Shown: piece after piece, positions 1 to 8,300 of the stretch | Layout of the letters: each line of letters opens with the position of its first letter | Numbering within the stretch: position 1 is the first letter of the stretch | NCBI GenBank assembly: GCA_902777835.1 | Contig: CACYVC010000009.1 | Coordinates: 33,877 to 97,876 of the forward strand | Length of the DNA: 64,000 bases | Direction: 5' to 3' | Origin: an uncultured Bacteroidales bacterium | Lineage (GTDB): Bacteria; Bacteroidota; Bacteroidia; Bacteroidales; Muribaculaceae | The notes under the pieces: generated by a model | Seen by the model: the letters and a program-made list of their open reading frames with translations, nothing else | What the model was told of the DNA's origin: nothing | Database searches by the model: none | Made by a program: the position numbers and the translations under genes

Positions 1-453
1 GCCAGCAACGCTGTTGACCAAATCAAGGCGTTCTGCGAGGCTGCCAGCGAGTTCCTCGTGGATGCCGGTCAGCGTGTGAACCTCTACTGCTCACCCGCCA
101 TCTACCGCAACTATCTCAAGGACTACCAGGCTACCGTCGGCGCTATCCCCTACAACACCAGCTACGACAAGACTGTGGTCGAGGGATTCGAGAATGTGCA
201 CTTCGTGCCTCTGTACAACAAGGCAAACTCGCCTTACATCCACCTCTCCACTCAGGCCAACATGCTCGTGGGCGTGAACCTTGAGGGCGAGGAGGAAGAC
301 ATCCGCATCGAGAAGCATGAGGCCTTCGTGCTCCAGTACATCGCCACCATGTTCTTCGGGGTGCAGTTCGAAAGCATCAATCCCGAGCGTCTGCTCGTTG
401 GTAAGTTGTATTCTACATCTGCTTCAGCTGGCGGTAGCGAAGGTAATCATTAA
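1..453 (+). CDS. Phage major capsid protein, 3' part (5' end outside window)
   Basis: The frame is open from the first base, so this is the last 150 codons of a longer gene. The sequence is acidic and soluble, without signal peptide or membrane segment, and ends in a Ser/Gly/Ala-rich tail. The stretch from FVPLYNK through FVLQYIATMFFGVQFE resembles the C-terminal part of HK97-fold capsid proteins of Bacteroides phages. It lies directly before another virion-type gene and upstream of the terminase, which fits a capsid gene. The assignment rests on resemblance and position, because the N-terminal part is not visible. Confidence 0.55.
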   Translation, partial: ASNAVDQIKAFCEAASEFLVDAGQRVNLYCSPAIYRNYLKDYQATVGAIPYNTSYDKTVVEGFENVHFVPLYNKANSPYIHLSTQANMLVGVNLEGEEEDIRIEKHEAFVLQYIATMFFGVQFESINPERLLVGKLYSTSASAGGSEGNH

Positions 454-472
454 AAAGAAAGGAGATTGACTT

Positions 473-1084
473 ATGGCAAACAATAATCCCTGCGCATCGA
501 CCGCGCTCTATGAATCGCTTGTGCACTGCAAAGGCACTACAGTTCTCCCCGGTCTGCGCCCCCACATCTTCTACATCGCAAAGAGCGATATTGTGACGTT
601 CCCCGCTCCTCCCAACACCGTGCCCTCGGGCGGCTCGATGGGAGCACTGGCGACTATCAGCGAAAACTTTGTTCTCAAGGCTGACGCGAAATGGAAGCGC
701 ATCGACATCATCGCAAGCGCATCTAATGTGAACAGCGAGAGCCAAGGCGAGGCACCCAGCAAGACATTCAACAACACCGGTGCATTCCGCTACCCGGGCA
801 ACAATGCTGAGGCTGCGGCCTTCTGCCGTCAGGCTAACGCCGACGACATCGTGTATCTCTGGCCACAGCGTGATGGGCAATACCGTGTTCTCGGTAACTC
901 GATGTTCGAGACCAACACCACGCCCGCCCAAGAGAGCGGCTCGGCTGAGACTGATGCCTCGGGCACCACAATCAACGTGGCGGTGACCGACATCATGCCC
1001 TCGCCTTTCTACACTGGAAAGATTGAGACCGAAGACGGCGACATCAGTGGGGCTGATGGCTCTCCTGTCGCCGCTGGTGGATAA
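473..1084 (+). CDS. Phage virion structural protein, possibly tail tube or head decoration
   Basis: A 203-residue protein preceded by a clear AAAGGAG ribosome binding site at about 462-468. It has no signal or membrane segment. The middle contains a short motif reading YLWPQRDGQYRVLGN, followed by Thr/Ser-rich sequence and a Gly-rich acidic C-terminus, a composition typical of abundant virion proteins. It follows the capsid gene by 19 bp and is closed by a terminator. I cannot choose between a tail-tube-like and a decoration-like protein from sequence alone. Confidence 0.5.
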   Translation: MANNNPCASTALYESLVHCKGTTVLPGLRPHIFYIAKSDIVTFPAPPNTVPSGGSMGALATISENFVLKADAKWKRIDIIASASNVNSESQGEAPSKTFNNTGAFRYPGNNAEAAAFCRQANADDIVYLWPQRDGQYRVLGNSMFETNTTPAQESGSAETDASGTTINVAVTDIMPSPFYTGKIETEDGDISGADGSPVAAGG

Positions 1085-1120
1085 TCATATTTTGCAAGCC
1101 TCGCATGGACCCTTTCCCCA

Positions 1121-1167
1121 GGTCGGGCACCAGTCTTATAGTAGCCTGGACTGCCCGGCCTTTTTTA
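1121..1167 (+). terminator. Intrinsic terminator after the capsid operon
   Basis: The arms GGTCGGGCA and TGCCCGGCC, extended inward by CCAG/CTGG, form a GC-rich hairpin. It is followed by six T residues, in the 93-bp gap before the next gene. Confidence 0.75.
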
Positions 1168-1177
1168 ATTTCTCATT

Positions 1178-1999
1178 ATGGACAACAAACTGACTCAACA
1201 AATCACCGACTGGCTGAACACACCACGCGCTCAGCGTGACATCAACGACGGTGCCATGATGCTGCTGCGGCTGAACAACAACCGCTTCCTCTATGCCAAC
1301 ATCTTGCGCCGACCTGATAAGTTCGCCGATAAATTGGAGTACGAGCTGCGGAAACACCTGCGCATTCGACTCGACAACATGACCATGGCCGATGTTGTCA
1401 GACTCGAAGCTCATGTGATTCCTGCAGCTGAAAAAACGCTTGCCACACCTCCGGCAGTCATATCTACAGATGATGAACTGCCCGAGGCTAAGGTCGCCAG
1501 GGGCCGACGTGTGGACCACGACCGACTCCCTGCCGCAGTGCAAGCGTTATGGGACAACAACCTTCAGCTGTACAAAACCATCAAGAATGTTTTTGAACAA
1601 CTGAAGACCATGGAGCGGGCAGAGCCGTGCGACCGATACGAGTATCTGAAGATACTGGATGAAGCCGACAAGAAGTACCGCGCCAATCTCGAACGCTATG
1701 ACGGCTTCGTCATCGGCAACGAGCCTGACGCTTCCCCTGCGGTGCAGGACGCGACAGACAACGCCACCGACGACCAAGCCGCCCGCAAGATTAACGCCGC
1801 GCGCAAGACTTTAAGCAAGTATAAGAAGATACTTGCCAAATCACTGGAGCAGGACAATGCCGAGAAAGCCGACACCGCCAAGGAGAAAATCCTTGACAGC
1901 GTCGCAGCAATCCGCAACGCCGGTGGCATCGTGGGTGCCGCCGTCACTGCAGAGTTGCTGGCTCTGGGCATCAACATAAATGACGATGCCCAGGCGTGA
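1178..1999 (+). CDS. Conserved phage protein of unknown function, helical
   Basis: A 273-residue protein with no signal peptide. The N-terminal 100 residues are rich in Arg, Leu and Asn. The central part (about 125-170) is strongly helical, and the region from about 195 to 245 is Lys/Ala/Asp-rich with coiled-coil character. It begins right after the capsid-operon terminator and its stop lies inside the next gene, so it belongs with the terminase operon. I do not recognise the family; a packaging or head-assembly role is only suggested by position. Confidence 0.5.
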   Translation: MDNKLTQQITDWLNTPRAQRDINDGAMMLLRLNNNRFLYANILRRPDKFADKLEYELRKHLRIRLDNMTMADVVRLEAHVIPAAEKTLATPPAVISTDDELPEAKVARGRRVDHDRLPAAVQALWDNNLQLYKTIKNVFEQLKTMERAEPCDRYEYLKILDEADKKYRANLERYDGFVIGNEPDASPAVQDATDNATDDQAARKINAARKTLSKYKKILAKSLEQDNAEKADTAKEKILDSVAAIRNAGGIVGAAVTAELLALGININDDAQA

Positions 2000-2471
2000 G
2001 GTCAATCACCTGAAACCGTTGTCGAACACGCCCCTGCAGGCTTACTTCGACAACCGTTTGCAGCTGGCAGACGTGATTGACCAGGTTCTGCGGCAAATCG
2101 GTCCTGCTGAACTGGTGATTTCGACCTTCTCGACAAGCGATGCGTTCATCAGACGCTTGCACCGACTGAAGAACGAAGGCCTGGTAAAGTCTTGCTCGCT
2201 GTTTCTCGACTTGAAGGCAAGTCGAAAAACGGTACTTCTTGCCGGCTTCATCAAATCGGTCTTCGATGCTGTGTTCCTCTGCGAGAACCACAGCAAAGTG
2301 GTGCTGCTCGGCAACGACAGTCACCGCGTGACAATCGTCACTTCGCAGAACCAAACACAGGGCAACCGCATGGAATGCGGCATGATCACTACCGACAACG
2401 ACATCTATCAATACATCACACATGGATTCCTACAACTCAAAAATGCTGCACTACCTCTCGACAGGCTTTGA
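1980..2471 (+). CDS. Small PLD-superfamily-like protein
   Basis: A 163-residue protein that overlaps the previous gene by 20 bp; a second in-frame ATG two codons later is an alternative start. Residues 103-111 read NHSKVVLLG and are followed by a Ser/Asn segment, TSQNQTQGNR, at about 122-130. That resembles the H-x-K-x(n)-N/S pattern of a single phospholipase-D-type HKD half-site. The preceding strand-rich segment (residues 43-100) would fit that fold. A single-motif enzyme would have to act as a dimer. The function is inferred from the motif only; a nuclease or DNA-binding role beside the terminase genes is possible. Confidence 0.45.
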   Translation: MTMPRREVNHLKPLSNTPLQAYFDNRLQLADVIDQVLRQIGPAELVISTFSTSDAFIRRLHRLKNEGLVKSCSLFLDLKASRKTVLLAGFIKSVFDAVFLCENHSKVVLLGNDSHRVTIVTSQNQTQGNRMECGMITTDNDIYQYITHGFLQLKNAALPLDRL

Positions 2472-2742
2472 CCAAGATATGCTCGACCGTATCGCCGAGC
2501 TGGCGGGCGACCTGACACCCATCAGCGAGATGGCTGCGCTGCTTGACCTCAATGAGGACATGCTGCGCCTGGCCATCAACGACAAATCCTCGCCGGTGAG
2601 ACGCGTCTATCTCAAAGCCAAAGCCGAGACGGCACACAAACTGCGCAAGCAGGAGATTGAACTGGCCGAAGTGGGCTCGCCGCTGGCAGTACAGCTCACA
2701 TCGGCATACCTGCGTGATATGCAAACCGACGAAGACCTGTAA
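2422..2742 (+). CDS. Small DNA-binding-like protein in the terminase operon
   Basis: A 106-residue helical protein overlapping the upstream gene by 50 bp; its stop overlaps the next start. Residues 27-60 (DLTPISEMAALLDLNEDMLRLAI and following) read like a helix-turn-helix of the type found in terminase small subunits and terminase-associated regulators. The C-terminal half is a Lys/Arg/Glu-rich helix. It could be the DNA-recognition component of the packaging motor together with the next gene, but the family is not certain. Confidence 0.5.
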   Translation: MDSYNSKMLHYLSTGFDQDMLDRIAELAGDLTPISEMAALLDLNEDMLRLAINDKSSPVRRVYLKAKAETAHKLRKQEIELAEVGSPLAVQLTSAYLRDMQTDEDL

Positions 2743-3362
2743 TGTTACCTGCTATTCTTGACACAGCGAAAGACTATCTTTTTGCTGACGTGGGCAAAAT
2801 GATTGAGGCGGGGCTGCCTGAAAAGACGCAGCGCCACCTCATTCGCTTGCGTGACATCTACAACTACTGGCTGCAGTTCCCGATGACGAAAGACCGCGAA
2901 CTGGTGGCGCACATCATGCAGGCCTACTCACTACAGGCCACACAGGCTTACGCTGACTTGCGGCTGGTCAAAGCTCTGCTCGGCGACTTGCAGAAGTCAA
3001 CCAAAGAATATCACCGCTACCGCCTCATCGAGATGATTAACGCTGCCTACGAGATGGCACGCATCAACCGGGACGCTAAGAGCATGGTGGCAGCCGCCGA
3101 CAAGTATGGCAAATACACCCAGCTCGACAAAGAAGACCTTATCGATCGCGGCTTCGACAAGATAATGATCCAACCGTTCAAGCCCACCGATGATCCGTCA
3201 GTGGCGGGCTTCAAGCCGGTGCCTAACATCCGCGAGAAGATTCAGAAGAAGATTGCCTCATACTGGAACGAGGAAATCGAAGAAGTGGAGTTTGAGGCGG
3301 TTGAGTTCGATGAGGATGAAATATTCAAACCAAAACCCAAACAGGATGAAGCAGCCGATTGA
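2742..3362 (+). CDS. Terminase small-subunit-like protein
   Basis: A 206-residue, mostly helical protein immediately upstream of, and overlapping, the large terminase gene. It starts one base inside the preceding stop. The first 120 residues are amphipathic helices with many Tyr and Arg residues. The last 35 are very acidic (Glu/Asp-rich) and end in a Lys/Pro tail. Position, size and helical character match a terminase small subunit that recognises phage DNA for packaging. No catalytic motif is expected or seen. Confidence 0.5.
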   Translation: MLPAILDTAKDYLFADVGKMIEAGLPEKTQRHLIRLRDIYNYWLQFPMTKDRELVAHIMQAYSLQATQAYADLRLVKALLGDLQKSTKEYHRYRLIEMINAAYEMARINRDAKSMVAAADKYGKYTQLDKEDLIDRGFDKIMIQPFKPTDDPSVAGFKPVPNIREKIQKKIASYWNEEIEEVEFEAVEFDEDEIFKPKPKQDEAAD

Positions 3363-4974
3363 ACCACAGCCATTCTACTTGAACGACATTCAGAACGAGG
3401 TTATCTATACCGGCGCAAAGGACACCATCCTCTGCGCTGGACGTGCCTTGGGCAAGGGCGTGGTGCATGCCTTGTGGAACTTGCGCAACATGCAGCGCAT
3501 GCCTGGATCTATCACTGGCATCGTTTCTCCCAACTGCAAGCGTGCGCTCACCAACACGCTGCCATCGATGTTGGTGCATTGGGAGAAACTTGGCTACCTG
3601 CGCAACGTGCATTGGTGTATTGGCATCAAGCCTCCTAAAGCTTGGCATTGGCCAGAGCCTATCTTCCGTCCTGAGAACTATGAGAATGTGCTGTCGTTCT
3701 ACAACGGCAGCATTGGCTTCATCATATCCCAGGACCGAAGCGGCACATCGAACTCTCAGTCTTACGACGCGCTCGACATCGACGAAGCTAAGTTCATCGA
3801 CTTCGAGCAGCTGAAAGACGAGACGCTACCAGCCAACCGAGGCAACCGCCAATACTTCGGCAAGCACTACTTCCACCACGGCATGCTTATCACAAGTGAT
3901 ATGCCAGTGACCAAGAAAGGCTCTTGGTTCCTGGAGTATGAACACAAGTGCGACCCCGAACTGATTGAGCTGATACAAGGCACGGTCTATGAGGTGTGGC
4001 GTGTGGAGCAGAAGATTAAAGCCTTACTCGCTGAGGGCAAGACTATCCCTGCTTGGCTGCGCTCACAGCTGCGAACGCTCAACCGTGACCTGTGCCGTAT
4101 GCGCTCCGTGGCCACCTACTACCGTGAGGCATCCACCATCTACAATATGCAGGTGCTTGGCGAGGCATTCATCAACCAGCTAAAGCGTGACCTGCCACCG
4201 CTCACGTTCCAGACATCGGTACTCTGCAAGCGCATCGGCATTGCTCGTGATGGCTTCTATTCATCAATGACCGAGGGCAACAAGTACAGTGCCACCAACT
4301 TCTCGTACCTCGATAACCTGGAATATCAGTTCGATAAGATTAAAGAGCCGTCATCTCTTGCCGATGCTGATGTGGACTTCAATCAGTCGTTGTGCATCGC
4401 GTTCGACTACAACGCCAATATTAACTGGCTTGTAGTGGGGCAGCCACGCAAGGCGCAACTGCTTATCCTCAAATCATTCTTCGTCAAGTTCGAGCGCAAA
4501 CTTCCCGAACTGATTGATGACTTCTGCAAGTACTACCGACACCACAAGCGTCGGGAGGTTGTGTTCTACTACGACAGCACAGCTCTCGGCTCGAACTATG
4601 CGGTGAACCGTGAAGATTTCCGTTGGGTCATCATCAACGAGTTCAAGAAGCGAGGCTGGCGGGTGCGTGATGTGTATATTGGTAGACCTATGCACCACAT
4701 CGAAAAGCAGCTGCTCATCAACCGCATGATGGCTGGCCATGCTCGACTGCGCCCGATGTTCAACCGTGAGAACAACGAGGACTTGCTTGTCAGCGTGCAG
4801 ACCGCTGGCGTGTACAATGGCAACAAGGATAAGCGTGGCGAGAAATTGGCCGAGACCGAAGAAGATAAATTGGAAGCTCGTACCGATGGAAGCGATGCCT
4901 TTGACACGCTCTGCATCGGGTGCGAGAAGATGCCGCAGTCCTCGCACTCTGTGCAGGTGACTTCATCATTCTAA
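3346..4974 (+). CDS. Phage terminase large subunit
   Basis: ATPase-nuclease motor that packages phage DNA. The start is taken at 3346, inside the end of the small-terminase gene, giving 542 residues; upstream in-frame codons would only overlap that gene further. The N-terminal half has a Walker A-like loop CAGRALGKG at about residues 30-38 and a Walker B-like segment ending DIDEA at about 144-148. The C-terminal half carries acidic positions of an RNase H-fold nuclease: AFDYN, FYYDST and GSDAFD near the C-terminus. Length and domain order fit large terminases. It is the last gene of its operon and precedes a hairpin-rich gap. Confidence 0.88.
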   Translation: MKQPIEPQPFYLNDIQNEVIYTGAKDTILCAGRALGKGVVHALWNLRNMQRMPGSITGIVSPNCKRALTNTLPSMLVHWEKLGYLRNVHWCIGIKPPKAWHWPEPIFRPENYENVLSFYNGSIGFIISQDRSGTSNSQSYDALDIDEAKFIDFEQLKDETLPANRGNRQYFGKHYFHHGMLITSDMPVTKKGSWFLEYEHKCDPELIELIQGTVYEVWRVEQKIKALLAEGKTIPAWLRSQLRTLNRDLCRMRSVATYYREASTIYNMQVLGEAFINQLKRDLPPLTFQTSVLCKRIGIARDGFYSSMTEGNKYSATNFSYLDNLEYQFDKIKEPSSLADADVDFNQSLCIAFDYNANINWLVVGQPRKAQLLILKSFFVKFERKLPELIDDFCKYYRHHKRREVVFYYDSTALGSNYAVNREDFRWVIINEFKKRGWRVRDVYIGRPMHHIEKQLLINRMMAGHARLRPMFNRENNEDLLVSVQTAGVYNGNKDKRGEKLAETEEDKLEARTDGSDAFDTLCIGCEKMPQSSHSVQVTSSF

Positions 4975-5097
4975 TTGGGGTGGTAAGTGACTCACCGCGG
5001 CACGCTGAAAACGCCCACGGGCGCACGGCGAGCGACCGCTGGCATATTCCGCCGACATTAAGGCGGTAAGCGGCTCGGCGGCGTAGGGCAGTGGGGG

Positions 5098-5294
5098 CAG
5101 AACTTTCGTTCTGACCGCAGAATTGCGGTCAAATTGCGCTCGCAATACCCTATTTGTTAAGGGTTTTGCTCGCTGGAGTCGCGAAGGACTTCGCTTTTAC
5201 CCCTCGTGGGTCGCATCTAAAATAGGGTAATTCCCCTATTCCAGAAACTTCTACGACCCACGAATGAAACCATTTTATTGAGGCCAATAAAATG
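5098..5294. repeat. Dense array of short palindromes between terminase and tape measure genes
   Basis: This 384-bp gap (4975-5358) holds no gene I can support but many inverted repeats. They are CAGAAC/GTTCTG (5098-5113), GACCGCA/TGCGGTC (5113-5130), ATTGC/GCAAT (5133-5146), GCGAAG/CTTCGC followed by four T (5181-5198), CGTGGGTCG (5205-5213) with CGACCCACG (5254-5262), and CATTTTATTG/CAATAAAATG (5271-5294). AAATAGGGT at 5220-5228 can pair either with ACCCTATTT at 5147-5155 or with CCCTATT at 5234-5240. It could be a structured RNA, a terminator cluster or a packaging-site region; the arms are seen, the role is not known. Confidence 0.7.
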
Positions 5295-5306
5295 AGAGCT
5301 GTGGCA

Positions 5307-5341
5307 GTCTTTTTATAGACTTCCGCATTGGTTTAACTTTG
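5307..5341 (+). promoter_or_regulatory. Late phage promoter P1 (tape measure)
   Basis: GTCTTTTT at 5307-5314 and TAACTTTG at 5334-5341 are separated by 19 bp, followed by CA. The downstream box matches the Bacteroidetes TAnnTTTG element. It lies 17 bp before the tape measure start and is one of four copies with identical spacing in the prophage. Confidence 0.75.
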
Positions 5342-5358
5342 CACAAAAAGCAACGATT

Positions 5359-8300
5359 ATGCCTGATATATCAACAAAAGCAACTGTCGGCATTGAGCTG
5401 AACACCCAACCAGTGGGGCGCAAGATTGCCGAACTGGAAACCAAACTCGACAAACTGAACGAAAAAAAACGTCAGTTTGAGGCGGCTGGCGACCAGAAAG
5501 GTCTTGTCAAAATTCAAAAGGAGATTAACAAGGTCTCTCGTCAGCTTGACACCGCTCGCACCGCTTCGGAGCGGTGCAAGGCTGCTTTGGCGAAACTCAA
5601 TGAGTCATCGCCAAAGGAATTGCGTCACACACTCAAACAGCTGAAATCCGACTTGGACCACATGGAGCGTGGCTCGTCGGCTTGGAAAGCTCACGTCGAA
5701 GCCATCAAACGGGTTAAAGCTGAAATCAAAAGTGTGGATGCTGAGCTTCGGGAACATGAAGGGCTGCTGTCGCGCATCAACCGCAAGGTGAATGAGTGGG
5801 GCATGAGCATCGCCAGTGCTGCCGCTGCCTTCACCGGCTTGGTGTTTACAGCACGCCAAGCGGTGCAAGCCTATGCCGACATGGAGGCCGAGATGGCTAA
5901 TGTTCGCAAGTTCACCGGCATGACGGCCGATGAGGTGGAGCGATTGAATGACGAGTTCAAGAAAATCGACACTCGCACCAGTCGCGAAGATCTGAACAAA
6001 CTGGCACAAGAGGCTGGCCGCTTGGGCTTGCAGAGCCAGGAAGACGTGCTTGGCTTTGTCAACGCTGCGAACCAAATAAATGTGGCTCTCGATGACCTGG
6101 GTGAGGGTGCTACGCTGACACTTTCCAAGCTGACCGACATATTCGGCGATAAAGACCGGCTCGGTGTGGAGCAGTCGCTGCTCGCCGTGGGCTCGGTCAT
6201 CAATGAGCTGTCGCAGAACTGCACGGCTTCGGCTCCATACCTTGCCCAGTTCGCTCAACGCCTTGCAGGTGTTGGCAAGCAAGCCAATATGACCATTCCG
6301 CAGATCATGGGCTTTGCTGCCGTGCTTGACTCGCAAGGCCAAGCGGTGGAAATGAGTGCCACTGCCCTCTCGCAACTCATCATGAAGTTGTTCCAGGATC
6401 CAGCCAAGATCGCCAAGGCTACCGGCATGGACCTGCAAAAATTCAGCAAAGTGCTGAAAGAGGACACCAACGAAGCGCTGTTGATGCTCCTCCAGCGACT
6501 GAATGAGCTTGGCAATCTCAATGTGTTGGCTCCCGTTTTCGATGCCATGGGCACCGATGGTGCACGCGCATCGCAGGTTATTGCTGCTCTCGCTGGCAAT
6601 GTTGACATGGTGAAACGTCAACAGATAGAAGCTAACAAGGCTTTCAAAGAGGGCACATCAATCACGAAAGAGTACAATGTGCAGAACAACACTGTGCAAG
6701 CACAACTCGATAAGGCCAAGAAGCGCTTCCACGAAATGGCGGTAGAACTGGGCGAAAAACTTGCACCGGCTATGAAGTACGCCATCACTGGCACCAGTGC
6801 CATGATGCGAGTGCTTTCAACCGCTGTTTCGTTTATATCTAATCATAAAGCACTTGTCGTTAGCCTTACGGTGGCTATCGTGTCATATACTTTGGCAACG
6901 AAAGCATCTGCTATGGCTCAGACATTGTGGAATGCCGCTCAGAAAGCTGCGAATGTGGTGATCAAAACGGTAGAGGCTACGGTTATCGCAATCAAGTATG
7001 CCTATTTCCTCCTGACTGACCAGCTGCGTAAGGCTGATGTCGCACAAAAGGCCCTCAATCGAACTATGAAAGCCAATCCTTATGGCTTGGTTCTCGCTGC
7101 GCTGTCTGTGTTGATTGGTGCCATAATAGACTTGACATCAAGAGCAGAAGAAAATCGACGCAAGGCAGAGGAGGCCAGAAAGGAATATGAGGAGTGGAAA
7201 GAATCACTCGTTGATATCGGCCAGGCCAGTGCAGACTATTGCGCTGGTGAGATAACCCGCCTAAAGGCACTTTATAAAGAAGCTACTAATGAGGCTCTTT
7301 CTAGGCGTGAGCGTATCAAGGCCGCCAATGAACTGCAGAGTATCTACCCCACAGTTTTTGGGAACCTCTCTACTGAAGCCATCATGACTGGTCAGGCTGC
7401 TGCAGCTTACGACAGTCTGACGCAATCAATCATCAACTCGGCGAGGGCTCGTGCCGCTGCCGCTAAGATTGAGGAGAATGAACGTGAGTTACTGGCTTTG
7501 GAGGATAAGCTTGAAAAGCAAAAAGAAGACCGTGATGCTAAGCAAAAAGCCGCTAACGATAAGCGTAAACAAGCCAACAAGGTCAAAGAAGAAAATAAAG
7601 GTACGGTCTATGGTGCTGCTCTTGGTGACACGCGAGAAATGAATAGCCGAGAAGTGCAATCGGCTGTTGGCGCAATGAATGAAGCTGGTGCTGCTGCCGC
7701 CAAAGCGGAGAAAGCGGCCCAAGATGCTTCTGATGCTGTCGCTACTACTGAAAAGCAAATCCAAACTATTAACCAGGCTAATCAAACATTGGCCGAGAAA
7801 TATAAGGTTTCTGCTTCTCAGCTGAAAACTCCTACCGCACCTACCTTCACACCTGGGGCGGGCTTTAAGCCGATTGACGAGAAAGCTGCCAAGAAAGCCG
7901 CTGCCGAGGAAAAGAAACGCCAGCGTGAGGCTGATGCTGCCGAGAAAAAACGCAAGGCAGAAGAAGAAAAAAAGGCTAAGCAGGAGTTCAAAGATGATGT
8001 CGAGAGGGTTAAAAAGAATCTTGCCGACCAAAATGCAGCGGCTCTTAATGCCTACAACAAAGGAGAGATAGACTATGTGACATACCTTGATCGTAAGCAA
8101 GCAGCGTCTGAAAAATATTATAAAGCGGCCGAAGAAGTCTACAAGAAACATGGTCTTGAAGAGTCTGATGATTTGGCAAAGCTCAGGGAGAAGCAAGCCG
8201 AAGAAGATAAGAAATATAAAGAGGCGCGAAATAAGATGCTCAAGGAGCAGTATGCCCAGGAACGTGACCTTGCCAAAGTCGCCGCTAATATGGAGTACTA

